DNA of 64,000 bases from Raineya sp. (GTDB lineage: Bacteria > Bacteroidota > Bacteroidia > Cytophagales > Thermonemataceae), in the NCBI GenBank assembly GCA_025454915.1, contig JALONN010000008.1, forward strand, positions 248,001 through 312,000, in the 5' to 3' direction. Below, piece by piece: positions 23,753-32,521 of the stretch. Positions within the stretch are counted from its first letter, which is position 1; each line of letters starts with the position of its first letter. A program made the translations under genes and the position numbers. The notes under the pieces are model-generated. The model made no database searches. It had not been told where the DNA came from and saw only the letters and a program-made list of their open reading frames with translations.

Positions 23753-23842
23753 GTTTTAAATGGCGAATTGTAAATGCTAAATATTTTATTCTTCGCTTTA
23801 AATCTTGTATCTCAAGTCTAATATCTAAATATCTCAAAAAAT

Positions 23843-26413
23843 ATGCATATAAAAGTTCCTGAATTGTCTTTAGTGGTTTTGATAGGGGTTTCTGGCTCTG
23901 GAAAAAGCAGTTTTGCTAAAAAGCATTTCAAAAGAACAGAAATTATCTCCTCAGACGAATGTAGAGCCTTAATCTCTGATGATGAAAACAATCAGGCTGT
24001 TACCCCTGATGCCTTTGAGTTGCTTCATTTCATGGCAGGAAAACGTCTTAAAAATGGTCTGCTTACAGTTGTTGATGCGACAAGCGTCCAGAGAGAGTCT
24101 CGTAAAACACTCATAGATTTAGCTCGTAACCATCATGTTCTGCCTATAGCCGTTATTCTGGATTTACCCGAAGCAGTTTGTATAGAACGCAACAAAAAGC
24201 GTTCTGATAGAACATTTGGACACCATGTGATTAGAAATCAGGCACAACAACTCAAAAAGAACATAAGAAACATCAAAGAAGAAGGTTTTTCGCATGTCTA
24301 TCATCTCAAGAGCTTAGAAGATATAGAAAATGTAGAGGGCTTTATTCGTGAAAAACTTTATAATGATAAAAAACACGAAACATCGCCTCTTGATATTATC
24401 GGCGATGTACATGGTTGTTTCGAGGAACTGACAGAACTCCTTGCAGAGTTGGGCTACAAAATTGAAAAAGTAGAAGAAAATGAAACCAATTTTGGGTTTG
24501 CTGTTACCCCTCCCGAAAACAGAAAAGCCGTTTTTGTAGGCGATTTGACAGACCGAGGACCAGATTCTCCAAGTGTTTTAAAGCTCGTGATGAGCATGGT
24601 ACAGGCAGGCACAGCTTATTGTGTCTGTGGAAACCACGATTCCAAGCTTCAAAAGCATTTGTCTGGTAAAAAAGTACAACTCAAACATGGTCTGGAAACG
24701 ACAGTCGAGCAACTTGAAAAAGAAACAGATGAATTTAAACAAAAACTGGAGAAGTTTTTATACAAACTTGTCAGCCATTATGTATTTGATGAAGGCAGAC
24801 TGGTAGTAGCCCATGCAGGCATCCGAGAAGAAATGCAGGGACGTGGTTCAGGAGCTATCAGGGCTTTTTGTATGTATGGCGAAACAACAGGAGAAATTGA
24901 TGAATTTGGTTTGCCTGTCCGCTACAATTGGGCAAAAGATTACAAAGGAAAAGCCAAAGTAGTTTATGGGCATACGCCCGTACCCGAAGCCGAATGGCTC
25001 AACAGAACCATTGATATTGATACAGGTTGCGTTTTTGGTGGAAAGCTCACAGCGTTAAGGTATCCCGAAGACCAATTGGTATCTGTAAAAGCCAAAAAAG
25101 AATATTATACCCCCAGAAAACCATTTCTTATAGAAGAAAATGCTTTAAACGCCCAACAGGAATATGATGATGTATTAGATGTAGAAGAAGTAATAGGTAA
25201 AAGAATTATCCAGACAAGGCTTAGAAGTAATATTACTATCCGAGAAGAGAATGCCATAGCAGCCTTAGAAGTCATGAGTAGATTTGCCGTAAATCCTAAA
25301 TGGCTGATTTACCTGCCACCTACTATGTCGCCATGTGCTACCAGCAGTCTGCCCGAATATTTGGAATACCCCACAGAAGCTTTGGATTATTACCAGAAAA
25401 GAGACGTTCAGAAGGTGATTTGCGAAGAAAAACACATGGGTTCGAGGGCTGTGATTGTACTTTGTAAAGATGAAGAGGCTGCTCTCAAACGTTTTGGTGT
25501 GGAAAATGAGGGGATAGGAGTGTGCTATACTCGTTCAGGTAGGAATTTTTTTAATGATGAGGTACTTGAAAAGGCTTTTTTGAACAGAGTAAAAGAATGT
25601 TTGGATAAAGCTGATTTCTGGAAGAAATTCCAAACAGAATGGGTGTGTTTTGATACAGAACTGATGCCTTGGTCTGCCAAAGCCCAAGCCTTGCTCAAAG
25701 AGCAATATGCTGCCGTAGGGGCTGCTGCAAGTGCTGCCCTGCCCGAAGCCGAAAAAGCCCTTGCCCTGACACTTGCAAGAGGTATAGAAGGTGTAGAAAA
25801 ATTTTATGAAAAGATAAAAGCAAAAAATAATGCTGTACAGCACTACATCAAGGCTTATCAGCAGTATTGTTGGGAAGTAAACAGCATTGATGACTACAAA
25901 CTCGCTCCTTTTCATATTCTGGCAACAGAGGGCAAAGTACACATTGATAAAACTCATGAGTGGCACATGCAACAAATTGCCGAAATTTGTAAAAATGACC
26001 CTACTTTTATGGTCGAAACACCTTATAAAATTGTAGATTTTCATGATGATGCCAGCTACGATGAGGCTGTGGCTTGGTGGCTTGAGCTCACTGCCAAAGG
26101 AGGTGAGGGAATGGTGGTAAAACCTTACGATTTTATTGCTTACCAAAAAGCTGATTTCTTGCAACCTGCTATCAAATGTCGTGGAAAAGAGTATTTACGC
26201 ATTATTTATGGTGCAGAGTACGATTTGCCCGAAAATTTAAAACGCTTGAAAAACAGAGCTTTGAATGCCAAACAATCACTGGCACTCAGAGAGTTTGCTT
26301 TGAGTATTGAGTCTTTGGAGCGTTTTGTACGAAAAGAGCCTCTCAGAAAAACCCACGAAAGCGTTTTCGGACTTTTAGCCCTTGAAAGTGAAGACATTGA
26401 TCCAAGATTGTAG
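23843..26413 (+). CDS. pnkp: Polynucleotide kinase-phosphatase-ligase (Pnkp)
   Basis: An 856-aa three-domain RNA repair enzyme. The kinase domain (1-170) has the P-loop GVSGSGKSSF; the metallophosphatase domain (about 180-410) has IIGDVHG, GDLTDRGPDS, GNHD and VVYGHTPVP; the ligase-like adenylyltransferase domain (about 480-856) has the nucleotidyl Lys530 in EEKHMGSRAV and motif KGGEGMVVKP. Together it heals 5'-OH and 2',3'-cyclic phosphate ends and, with Hen1, seals tRNA cut by ribotoxins. All catalytic motifs look intact. Confidence 0.96.
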   Translation: MHIKVPELSLVVLIGVSGSGKSSFAKKHFKRTEIISSDECRALISDDENNQAVTPDAFELLHFMAGKRLKNGLLTVVDATSVQRESRKTLIDLARNHHVLPIAVILDLPEAVCIERNKKRSDRTFGHHVIRNQAQQLKKNIRNIKEEGFSHVYHLKSLEDIENVEGFIREKLYNDKKHETSPLDIIGDVHGCFEELTELLAELGYKIEKVEENETNFGFAVTPPENRKAVFVGDLTDRGPDSPSVLKLVMSMVQAGTAYCVCGNHDSKLQKHLSGKKVQLKHGLETTVEQLEKETDEFKQKLEKFLYKLVSHYVFDEGRLVVAHAGIREEMQGRGSGAIRAFCMYGETTGEIDEFGLPVRYNWAKDYKGKAKVVYGHTPVPEAEWLNRTIDIDTGCVFGGKLTALRYPEDQLVSVKAKKEYYTPRKPFLIEENALNAQQEYDDVLDVEEVIGKRIIQTRLRSNITIREENAIAALEVMSRFAVNPKWLIYLPPTMSPCATSSLPEYLEYPTEALDYYQKRDVQKVICEEKHMGSRAVIVLCKDEEAALKRFGVENEGIGVCYTRSGRNFFNDEVLEKAFLNRVKECLDKADFWKKFQTEWVCFDTELMPWSAKAQALLKEQYAAVGAAASAALPEAEKALALTLARGIEGVEKFYEKIKAKNNAVQHYIKAYQQYCWEVNSIDDYKLAPFHILATEGKVHIDKTHEWHMQQIAEICKNDPTFMVETPYKIVDFHDDASYDEAVAWWLELTAKGGEGMVVKPYDFIAYQKADFLQPAIKCRGKEYLRIIYGAEYDLPENLKRLKNRALNAKQSLALREFALSIESLERFVRKEPLRKTHESVFGLLALESEDIDPRL

Positions 26414-26421
26414 GAAAAATT

Positions 26422-26826
26422 ATGAAAAGAAAGCATATACAGATTATTGTTGTAATAACTACATTTATAATATTTGTTTGTTGGAGATATTATGAAATGG
26501 AGATGGGCAGTAAATTAATTAAATGTCCAACAGAGAATGTAAAAAAAGAAATAATGCCTTTTGCTTATAGAGCTTTGGTAGTTGATAAATATATTGATAC
26601 AAATGACCATTATACACCATATATTACAATTAATAATTTTGGGTTTAAATACAATATGTCTCTTTCACTAGTTGGAGGTTATGGAGGACAATGGAATAAT
26701 ATAGATATAGGAGATTCAATCTATAAAAAAAAGGGAACTTTAAATTTTTTATTGAAAAAAAGATATGGAAGAGAGTTATTTATAGAATATAAGTGTGATC
26801 CAGATAACATTCCTAATTGGGAATAG
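26422..26826 (+). CDS. Hypothetical membrane-anchored protein
   Basis: 134 aa with one N-terminal membrane segment (IIVVITTFIIFVCW) and an exported or periplasmic-facing domain, probably beta-rich. No recognised family. It begins 8 bp after pnkp, but its more AT-rich composition and position at the edge of a repeat-rich island suggest a later arrival rather than a functional partner of RNA repair. Confidence 0.55.
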   Translation: MKRKHIQIIVVITTFIIFVCWRYYEMEMGSKLIKCPTENVKKEIMPFAYRALVVDKYIDTNDHYTPYITINNFGFKYNMSLSLVGGYGGQWNNIDIGDSIYKKKGTLNFLLKKRYGRELFIEYKCDPDNIPNWE

Positions 26827-26831
26827 CAATG

Positions 26832-26848
26832 GGTTTTATAAACCAAAA
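26832..26848 (+). repeat. 17-bp direct repeat, copy 1
   Basis: GGTTTTATAAACCAAAA occurs here and again at 28978-28994, bracketing a 2.1-kb accessory segment. Each copy contains the small inverted repeat GGTTT/AAACC. Confidence 0.6.
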
Positions 26849-26871
26849 AGATTAAAAATCTTGCGATAATA

Positions 26872-26894
26872 ATTCGGAATTGCAAATCCCGAAT
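26872..26894. repeat. REP-like hairpin
   Basis: Arms ATTCGG (26872-26877) and CCGAAT (26889-26894) pair, then one mismatch and ATT/AAT, with loop GCA. On the minus strand the centre reads GGGATTTGCAATTCC, the form of REP-type palindromes that accompany RAYT transposases. Confidence 0.5.
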
Positions 26895-26933
26895 AGTTTA
26901 GAGATCAAAGTTAAAGAAGATTGTAAAGATAAG

Positions 26934-26967
26934 TTTTTCTGCCGTGTCAGGTGTTATCACCTGACAC
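26934..26967 (+). repeat. Left 34-bp terminal inverted repeat of the RAYT element
   Basis: A 34-bp sequence whose exact reverse complement is at 27538-27571. Its inner 24 bp form a hairpin: GTGTCAGGTG (26944-26953), loop TTAT, CACCTGACAC (26958-26967), preceded by TTTTTCTGCC. Confidence 0.9.
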
Positions 26968-27011
26968 ACTAATATTTAGATAAATATTATGTATATTTGA
27001 GAATATATATG

Positions 27012-27528
27012 ATGAGTGAATATCCACAATTCTTTACATCTACCATATTCTTATGGAAAAAATTATTGAAAAAAGATAAGTACAAAGATATTATTATTGA
27101 AAGTTTGCGTTTTTTGGTAAAAGAAAATCGTGTGGTCGTTTATGGTTTTGTAATTATGCCCAACCCATATCCACCTAATCTGGCAAATGAGAGAAGGAAT
27201 CAATCCTTCACACCTTCAACGAGATTTTTTAAAATATACAGCCCAGCAGATACGATTTGACTTAAAAAACAATCATCCTCTAGTATTGGAGCATTTTAAA
27301 GTTGATTTAAAAGACAGGAGTTATCAAATTTGGGAGAATCGTCCTTTATCCATTCCTTTATGGTCTCAAACAGTCTTTAAACAAAAGCTAGATTATATCC
27401 ACAAGAACCCTATACAAGAAAAATGGAAACTAGTTGATACAGAGGAACAATACTACTATTCTAGTGCTAAATATTATCTGCTTAATGAGGATGACTTTGG
27501 ATTTATTACTCACTACAAACACATTTGA
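27012..27528 (+). pseudogene. REP-associated tyrosine transposase (RAYT), frameshifted at its HUH motif
   Basis: The N-terminal part (MSEYPQFFTSTIF ... VVVYGFVIMPN) is in one frame and the C-terminal part (LIWQMREGINPSHL ... FGFITHYKHI) in the next. Removing one C from the CCC run at 27164-27166 restores MPNHIHLIWQ, with the HUH metal-binding pair His-Ile-His, and a continuous protein of about 172 aa. The tyrosine of YIHKNPIQEKW is the presumed nucleophile. The frameshift falls exactly before the HUH motif, so the gene is probably dead unless programmed frameshifting or a sequencing error is involved. Confidence 0.85.
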
Positions 27529-27537
27529 ATACAAGTT

Positions 27538-27571
27538 GTGTCAGGTGATAACACCTGACACGGCAGAAAAA
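27538..27571 (-). repeat. Right 34-bp terminal inverted repeat of the RAYT element
   Basis: Exact reverse complement of 26934-26967: hairpin GTGTCAGGTG, loop ATAA, CACCTGACAC (27538-27561), followed by GGCAGAAAAA. It begins 9 bp after the transposase stop codon. Confidence 0.9.
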
Positions 27572-27595
27572 TTAATTCCTTAAAAAACTAAAAGT

Positions 27596-28078
27596 ATGCA
27601 AACAAAATTCATTAATCCAAAAATGTTGGTTCATAAAGGAAATGAATGCATAACTCTTGAAAAAATACAATATAGTTGTGGAATTATTAAAGTTGAATCT
27701 ATATCATCTTCTGATGATATAGATTCTGATGATTTATTGGAAGAGGGAGAAATGTTTATTGAGCAAGCAACTAATCATATTCCACTAGTAAAAGATCAAA
27801 TTTTTGGAATTGAATTTGGAATAATTACATCAAATGCCATTGAAAAGGGCTTTTTCTGTAATCTGTCATATATTATAAAACGTCCAGATAAACATAAAAA
27901 AGAAGCATTTGTAACTACACAAGATTCTTTTACTTATAAAATAAATACGTATCATCTTATTTGGCAAAAATTAGATACAGAAGATGAAATGGTTTTAGGT
28001 GATTGGATAATTGAAATTCTTGATAATGAAACAAATAATACATTACTGATAGAAAAATTTGATTTATTTCATGCATAA
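27596..28078 (+). CDS. Hypothetical protein, possibly DUF3859-like
   Basis: A 160-aa cytoplasmic or exported beta-rich protein without a signal peptide. The order of IFGIEFGIITSNA, LSYIIKRPD and the closing VLGDWIIEILDNETNNTLLIEKFDLF resembles DUF3859 (a single domain ending in GxW...F), but the match is by eye only. It begins 24 bp after the RAYT element inside the accessory island, with unusually low GC. A role is unknown. Confidence 0.5.
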   Translation: MQTKFINPKMLVHKGNECITLEKIQYSCGIIKVESISSSDDIDSDDLLEEGEMFIEQATNHIPLVKDQIFGIEFGIITSNAIEKGFFCNLSYIIKRPDKHKKEAFVTTQDSFTYKINTYHLIWQKLDTEDEMVLGDWIIEILDNETNNTLLIEKFDLFHA

Positions 28079-28222
28079 AAAAACTTGATCAATATCATTA
28101 TTTTTATAACCAAAGAAATGAAAATTGTGTGATAAAGATTTAAAATAGCCAGCCTAAAAGAAGAGATATAGAAGTTTTACAAAAGTATACATAAAGATTA
28201 AGTTAGCTAATTTACAAACATT

Positions 28223-28915
28223 ATGAACAAAAAAGGAATAACCAAATTCGGATTTGAATTTCTTACAATCTTTATAGGAGTGTTTTCAGCATTTGCACTT
28301 GATAATTGGAATAATAATAGAAAAGACAATAATACGGAACTTAAAATATTATCAGAGATTAACAATGGATTAAAACAAGATATTAAAGATATAAATGGCA
28401 ACATGGAAGGACATAAGTCAGGATTGCTTGCTGCTAATTTTTTTGGTGAATTGATATTAAATAAACGAACCAATAACGATTCTTTGGCGTATCACTATTT
28501 AAACTTATTAAGAACCTTTATCTCTGTTCAAAATGTATCTGGATATGAAACTTTGAAGTCTAAGGGATTAGAGATAGTTAAAAATAATTCACTTCGTACA
28601 GAAATATTATCTCTATACGAAAACGACTACAACACCATGAGGAAGTTGGAAGAAAATTATTCAGAACTACAATTTTTCGCACATTATCGTCAGAATTTCG
28701 ACAATGTCATTGCACCAAATTTTATAATTGATGAAAATGGCAAACTAAGTGGGATTAACACTCCCTTGAAATTAACGGAAAAAGAAAGGAATATTCTACT
28801 ACTTGACTTATGGAGAATTACTTACAATCGAAACTTTGTATTAATGAACTATATGGATGTTAAAAACAAAATAATGAAATTACAGAAAAATATAGAAGCG
28901 GAGTTAAATCGATAG
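28223..28915 (+). CDS. DUF6090-like membrane protein
   Basis: 230 aa. One N-terminal membrane segment (FGFEFLTIFIGVFSAFAL) is followed by DNWNNNRKD and a helical extracytoplasmic domain. The GVFSAFALDNWN pattern resembles DUF6090 proteins of marine Bacteroidota (usual form IGILIALQINNWNE). Function is unknown. It lies within the accessory island, closed by a bidirectional terminator at 28998-29024. Confidence 0.6.
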   Translation: MNKKGITKFGFEFLTIFIGVFSAFALDNWNNNRKDNNTELKILSEINNGLKQDIKDINGNMEGHKSGLLAANFFGELILNKRTNNDSLAYHYLNLLRTFISVQNVSGYETLKSKGLEIVKNNSLRTEILSLYENDYNTMRKLEENYSELQFFAHYRQNFDNVIAPNFIIDENGKLSGINTPLKLTEKERNILLLDLWRITYNRNFVLMNYMDVKNKIMKLQKNIEAELNR

Positions 28916-28949
28916 TTTCCGTTTATGAATACAAGTTTATCGCTGTTTG

Positions 28950-28962
28950 TGATTTGTAATCA
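28950..28962. repeat. REP-like core palindrome
   Basis: TGATT-TGT-AATCA hairpin core, like the GATTTGCAAT core at 26872-26894. It lies next to the second copy of the 17-bp direct repeat. Confidence 0.4.
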
Positions 28963-28977
28963 GGAATGTGTGTCATC

Positions 28978-28994
28978 GGTTTTATAAACCAAAA
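28978..28994 (+). repeat. 17-bp direct repeat, copy 2
   Basis: Identical to 26832-26848; marks the right edge of the accessory island. Confidence 0.6.
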
Positions 28995-28997
28995 CAC

Positions 28998-29024
28998 AAA
29001 AAGCCTCTAAAATAGAGGCTTTTT
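28998..29024. terminator. Bidirectional terminator
   Basis: Perfect 12-bp stem AAAAAGCCTCTA (28998-29009) with TAGAGGCTTTTT (29013-29024), 3-nt loop, flanking A and T runs. It serves the DUF6090-like gene (+) and the DUF4249 gene (-). Confidence 0.9.
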
Positions 29025-29038
29025 GTTGAATCAAACTT

Positions 29039-29899
29039 TTATTTAATCACTTGTCCATCTCCTTCTACTTTCCCTGACATACTAATCACACTTGCTCCAC
29101 CAAAGAAGCCAACAGCCTTTTTGCCTTTAGAGTTGATATTGAGGATGTTAGTACGAACATTGGATGGTGGATTGGCAAATAAACCACCATTCTGGGTTTG
29201 CAAAATCAGTTCGTTATAGAAATTAAAGGCATCACGAGTGATGGATAATACTTCTACTTTCAATTTATCGCCCACTCTGAAAGGGTCTCCATTATTCAGT
29301 TCTAAATTACTCAGATAATTACCATCTACAAATTGGTCTTCAGCAATAATAATATTATCAGGACGGTTCATAAGGGAATCATTTCTATAAACCTTTACTC
29401 TGAAATTATCACCAACACCCTCATTTTCAGGTCCATTATAAAACAGAAAATAGCCTTCACCTTTGCTTGCAGGGATATTGGGGCGTTTTTCTTTTTTTAC
29501 CACAATAGAATCAATTTGAGGTACATTGGGTGTGATTTCAGTTTGAGCCTCATAGGTTTCACCCTGCCATCTAATTTGCAGTTTATAAGTATTTCCAACA
29601 ATACCTTCAATTTGATTGATATTATAAATACCATTTCCTGCATGGGTGAGTTGTTCGGTGTTTCCATCACTATCTGAAAGAGTAACAATAGCATCTGTTA
29701 CGGCTGGGGGCTTTCCGTTTTGGAAATAAGGGGCTGTAGTACTCAAACGAATGGACTGTTGTTTGTTTTCGTCTGTAATCCAACCATCTACTGCAAGTAA
29801 TGTTTCACCTTGATCAAGTTTTACATCTATGGTTCTTTCGCAAGAGAATAACCAAAAGGTAGTCAATACAAATATAGAATTTAAAAATATGCGTTTCAT
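29039..29899 (-). CDS. DUF4249 lipoprotein, partner of a TonB receptor
   Basis: 286 aa with lipobox FWLFSCE. DUF4249 proteins are outer-membrane-associated beta-sandwich lipoproteins encoded next to a TonB-dependent receptor in many Bacteroidota; here the receptor gene precedes it by 6 bp. Visible features: ECERTIDVKLDQGETLLAVDGWITDE-like opening (given in part), TDAIVTLSDSDG and YKLQIRWQGETYEA. The pair probably binds and imports a ligand, substrate unknown. Confidence 0.85.
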   Translation of the reverse strand: MKRIFLNSIFVLTTFWLFSCERTIDVKLDQGETLLAVDGWITDENKQQSIRLSTTAPYFQNGKPPAVTDAIVTLSDSDGNTEQLTHAGNGIYNINQIEGIVGNTYKLQIRWQGETYEAQTEITPNVPQIDSIVVKKEKRPNIPASKGEGYFLFYNGPENEGVGDNFRVKVYRNDSLMNRPDNIIIAEDQFVDGNYLSNLELNNGDPFRVGDKLKVEVLSITRDAFNFYNELILQTQNGGLFANPPSNVRTNILNINSKGKKAVGFFGGASVISMSGKVEGDGQVIK

Positions 29900-29905
29900 A
29901 AGAGA

Positions 29906-32272
29906 TTAAAATTTAAAGTTCCAAGTAACAGAAGGAATAATAGATGCAAAAATAGAAAGTTCCCTTGCCTGAGTATTCTGAGGGGCTTGTATTTGTCCAT
30001 CTTGAGCAGGCTCTTGTCTGAAATACACTGTAAACGGATTTTTACGACCATACACATTATACAAAGAGAAAACCCACTCTTGTTCAAACCTACCAGTTTT
30101 CTTTTTGTGATAAGTAGCTCCTAAATCAAATCTATGGTAAGCAGGTACACGATAATTATTTCTGACATTGCCTGTGTTATGTGGTACAATAATTCCATCC
30201 ATTTCATAACGAGCATTGGGAAAAGTGGTAGCTACCCCTGTTGCATAGTTGAAATTACTTGAAAATGACCATTTTTCATTCAAATCGTAAATAAGAACCA
30301 ACGATAAATTATGTGTTCGATCGTATTTGGCTCTGTACCACTCTCCATTATTGATACCATCAATTTTTCTTTCAGACTTGGAAAGTGTATAACTCAACCA
30401 ACCGTTTAATTTTCCTGAATTCTTTTTTACATAAAACTCTGCTCCATAACTTCTGCCCAAACCATACAACAAATCACCTTCCATCTGTTTATTTAAGAGT
30501 AATAAAGCCCCATCTACATAGTCTATTTGGTTAGTCATGGTTTTGTAATATAATTCAGCAGAGGCTTCAAAAGTATTATTTTTGAAGTTTCTGAAATATC
30601 CAGCAGCCACTTGGTCAGCCAGCTCTGGCTTGATATTATTGGTCGTTGGTGACCACACATCTGTAGGAGAGGCTGCCGTAGTACTTGAAATCAAGTGAAT
30701 ATACTGTGAAGTTCTATTGTAACTGGCTTTAAAAGAGCTACTTTCATCAAACTGATAACGCATAGAAAAACGTGGCTCTAAGTTTCCATAATCTGCAATA
30801 GACTGATAACTCTTAAATGTTCTTGGATTGGTAGCTGTTTTACGTTTGCCTGTTTCGCCAACATAATCATACACAGTTCCTTTTCCTAAGAAATTGTACC
30901 AAGAATAACGCAAACCATACTGCAATTGCAATCTTGTAGAAACTTTGTGTTCGTGATCTATATAAATAGCTGTTTCCAAAGCATTTTGTCTGTCTAAAGT
31001 AAAAGGATTGAAGATAGAACCTTTCCCAACTTTGATAGAACCAGGGTAAAAATTATATCTCAAAGCTGTCGCCCCAAAGTTGAAAATACTTTTGGGAGAT
31101 GAAAAGTAACTAAAATCAGCCTTTCCTTGAAATGTTTCAATTCTTGATGCCCAATCAAATGATTGTGTACCAGTGGGAACGCCCAAATTGTAATCGTAAT
31201 TGCTATAAATACCTGAAAAATTAGCAAATAGCTTTGGATTAAAAGTCTTATTCCAACGAACAGTTGCTGTTGCATTTCCCCAATTAATCTTAAAAGCATC
31301 ACCAAACTGAAAAACATCTCTACCAAAATATCCAGATACATAAACTTTGTTCTTGTCATTGATTTTATAATTGGCTTTGGTAGTCAAATCATAGAAATAC
31401 AACTGATTCTGACGCTGATTCTCATTTCCAAAAGCTCTTAGAAATACATCAGCATAAGAACGTCTGCCAGCTACAATAAAAGAACTTTTATCTTTGATAA
31501 TAGGAGCTTCTACTGCAAAACGACTCGAAACAGTTCCTACACCTCCAGAAGCCGTAAATTTCTGATTATTACCTTCTTTCATGCGTACGTCCAACACCGA
31601 AGCAAGTCTGCCTCCATACTGGGCAGGAATACCTCCTTTAATGAGTTTCACATCTTTGACAGCATCAGGATTGAACACCGAAAAGAAGCCAAATAAATGT
31701 GAACTGTTATACACAGCAGCTTCATCCAAAAGTACCAAATTTTGGTCAACACCTCCACCACGTACATTAAAACCTCCAGCTCCTTCGCCTACAGTACTCA
31801 CTCCAGGTGTGAGTTGTAAAGACCTTAATACATCGACTTCACCCAAAAGAGCTGGCATTTTTTTGAGTGTTTTCATTTCGAGTTGTACTGTTCCCATACT
31901 GGTACTTTCTACATTCTGACGAGGCGAATCTTCTTGTCCGACCACTTCAATAGTTTCAATTTCACTGCCTTCAGGCTTTAATAAAATATCCAGTGTCTGA
32001 TTACTCTGTAGATCTATTTTTTTAACAATATCTACAAAGCCAACATAGCTGATTGTAAGCTCATAAGAGCCTTTTTCTACGGTAATAGAGTAGAAACCAT
32101 ACTCATTGGTAACAGCCCCAGCCTTTAAAGATTTGATGATAACAGTAGCTCCAATAAGTTCCTCGCCACTGGAGGCATCTTTTACTTTACCACTTAAAGT
32201 GTACTTTTCTTGTGCAAATGATTGTAGGATAATGGCTATCCAGAGCAAACAGACATAAACAATTTTTCTCAT
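29906..32272 (-). CDS. TonB-dependent outer membrane receptor with carboxypeptidase-regulatory-like domain
   Basis: 788 aa. Signal peptide (VCLLWIAIILQSFAQ), a CarboxypepD_reg-like beta-sandwich (about 25-105, YTLSGKVKDASSGEELIGA), a plug domain (about 120-230, GGFNVRGGGVDQNL, IPAQYGGRLASVLDV) and a 22-strand barrel to the C-terminal Phe (WNFKF). Energised transport across the outer membrane is expected. It forms an operon with the DUF4249 lipoprotein. No SusC-length features, so not a SusCD pair. Confidence 0.92.
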   Translation of the reverse strand: MRKIVYVCLLWIAIILQSFAQEKYTLSGKVKDASSGEELIGATVIIKSLKAGAVTNEYGFYSITVEKGSYELTISYVGFVDIVKKIDLQSNQTLDILLKPEGSEIETIEVVGQEDSPRQNVESTSMGTVQLEMKTLKKMPALLGEVDVLRSLQLTPGVSTVGEGAGGFNVRGGGVDQNLVLLDEAAVYNSSHLFGFFSVFNPDAVKDVKLIKGGIPAQYGGRLASVLDVRMKEGNNQKFTASGGVGTVSSRFAVEAPIIKDKSSFIVAGRRSYADVFLRAFGNENQRQNQLYFYDLTTKANYKINDKNKVYVSGYFGRDVFQFGDAFKINWGNATATVRWNKTFNPKLFANFSGIYSNYDYNLGVPTGTQSFDWASRIETFQGKADFSYFSSPKSIFNFGATALRYNFYPGSIKVGKGSIFNPFTLDRQNALETAIYIDHEHKVSTRLQLQYGLRYSWYNFLGKGTVYDYVGETGKRKTATNPRTFKSYQSIADYGNLEPRFSMRYQFDESSSFKASYNRTSQYIHLISSTTAASPTDVWSPTTNNIKPELADQVAAGYFRNFKNNTFEASAELYYKTMTNQIDYVDGALLLLNKQMEGDLLYGLGRSYGAEFYVKKNSGKLNGWLSYTLSKSERKIDGINNGEWYRAKYDRTHNLSLVLIYDLNEKWSFSSNFNYATGVATTFPNARYEMDGIIVPHNTGNVRNNYRVPAYHRFDLGATYHKKKTGRFEQEWVFSLYNVYGRKNPFTVYFRQEPAQDGQIQAPQNTQARELSIFASIIPSVTWNFKF

Positions 32273-32521
32273 AGATGGATTTTAAGTAAATACAGCACTA
32301 AGACAACTCAAATATATGTTACCCCTATGCTGTCTTATAAAAAAATAAAATAATTTTTGAAATATTTGATTATCAACGCTTATAAATACGATAAAAATAG
32401 AAACATATTGCCTTATTTGTAGGTTATATCTACTAAAAAAGCTAAAAAAATTTAGAGATTTCCTAAAAAATTGCTAATTAGCTTCCTGATTTTAGCTATT
32501 GTTAAAAATAGAGATATACTC

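Larger units (their letters stand above)
26934..27571 (+). mobile_element. REP-associated transposase element (RAYT with hairpin ends), 638 bp
   Basis: A single-gene element bounded by perfect 34-bp inverted repeats, each able to fold into a 10-bp hairpin. It contains one RAYT-like (IS200/IS605 Y1-superfamily) transposase frame, now frameshifted. No direct target duplication is visible, as expected for HUH transposition. GC content of the ends is higher than the surrounding AT-rich island. Confidence 0.8.

Noticed and set aside
25535..26164. A 209-codon open frame on the minus strand inside pnkp
   Set aside because: Antisense to an intact, strongly conserved gene; the translation is low complexity (Phe/Ile/Cys-rich) and has no recognisable motif.
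27187..27528. Independent small gene in the RAYT element
   Set aside because: It is the C-terminal half of the transposase in the shifted frame; removing one C joins both halves.
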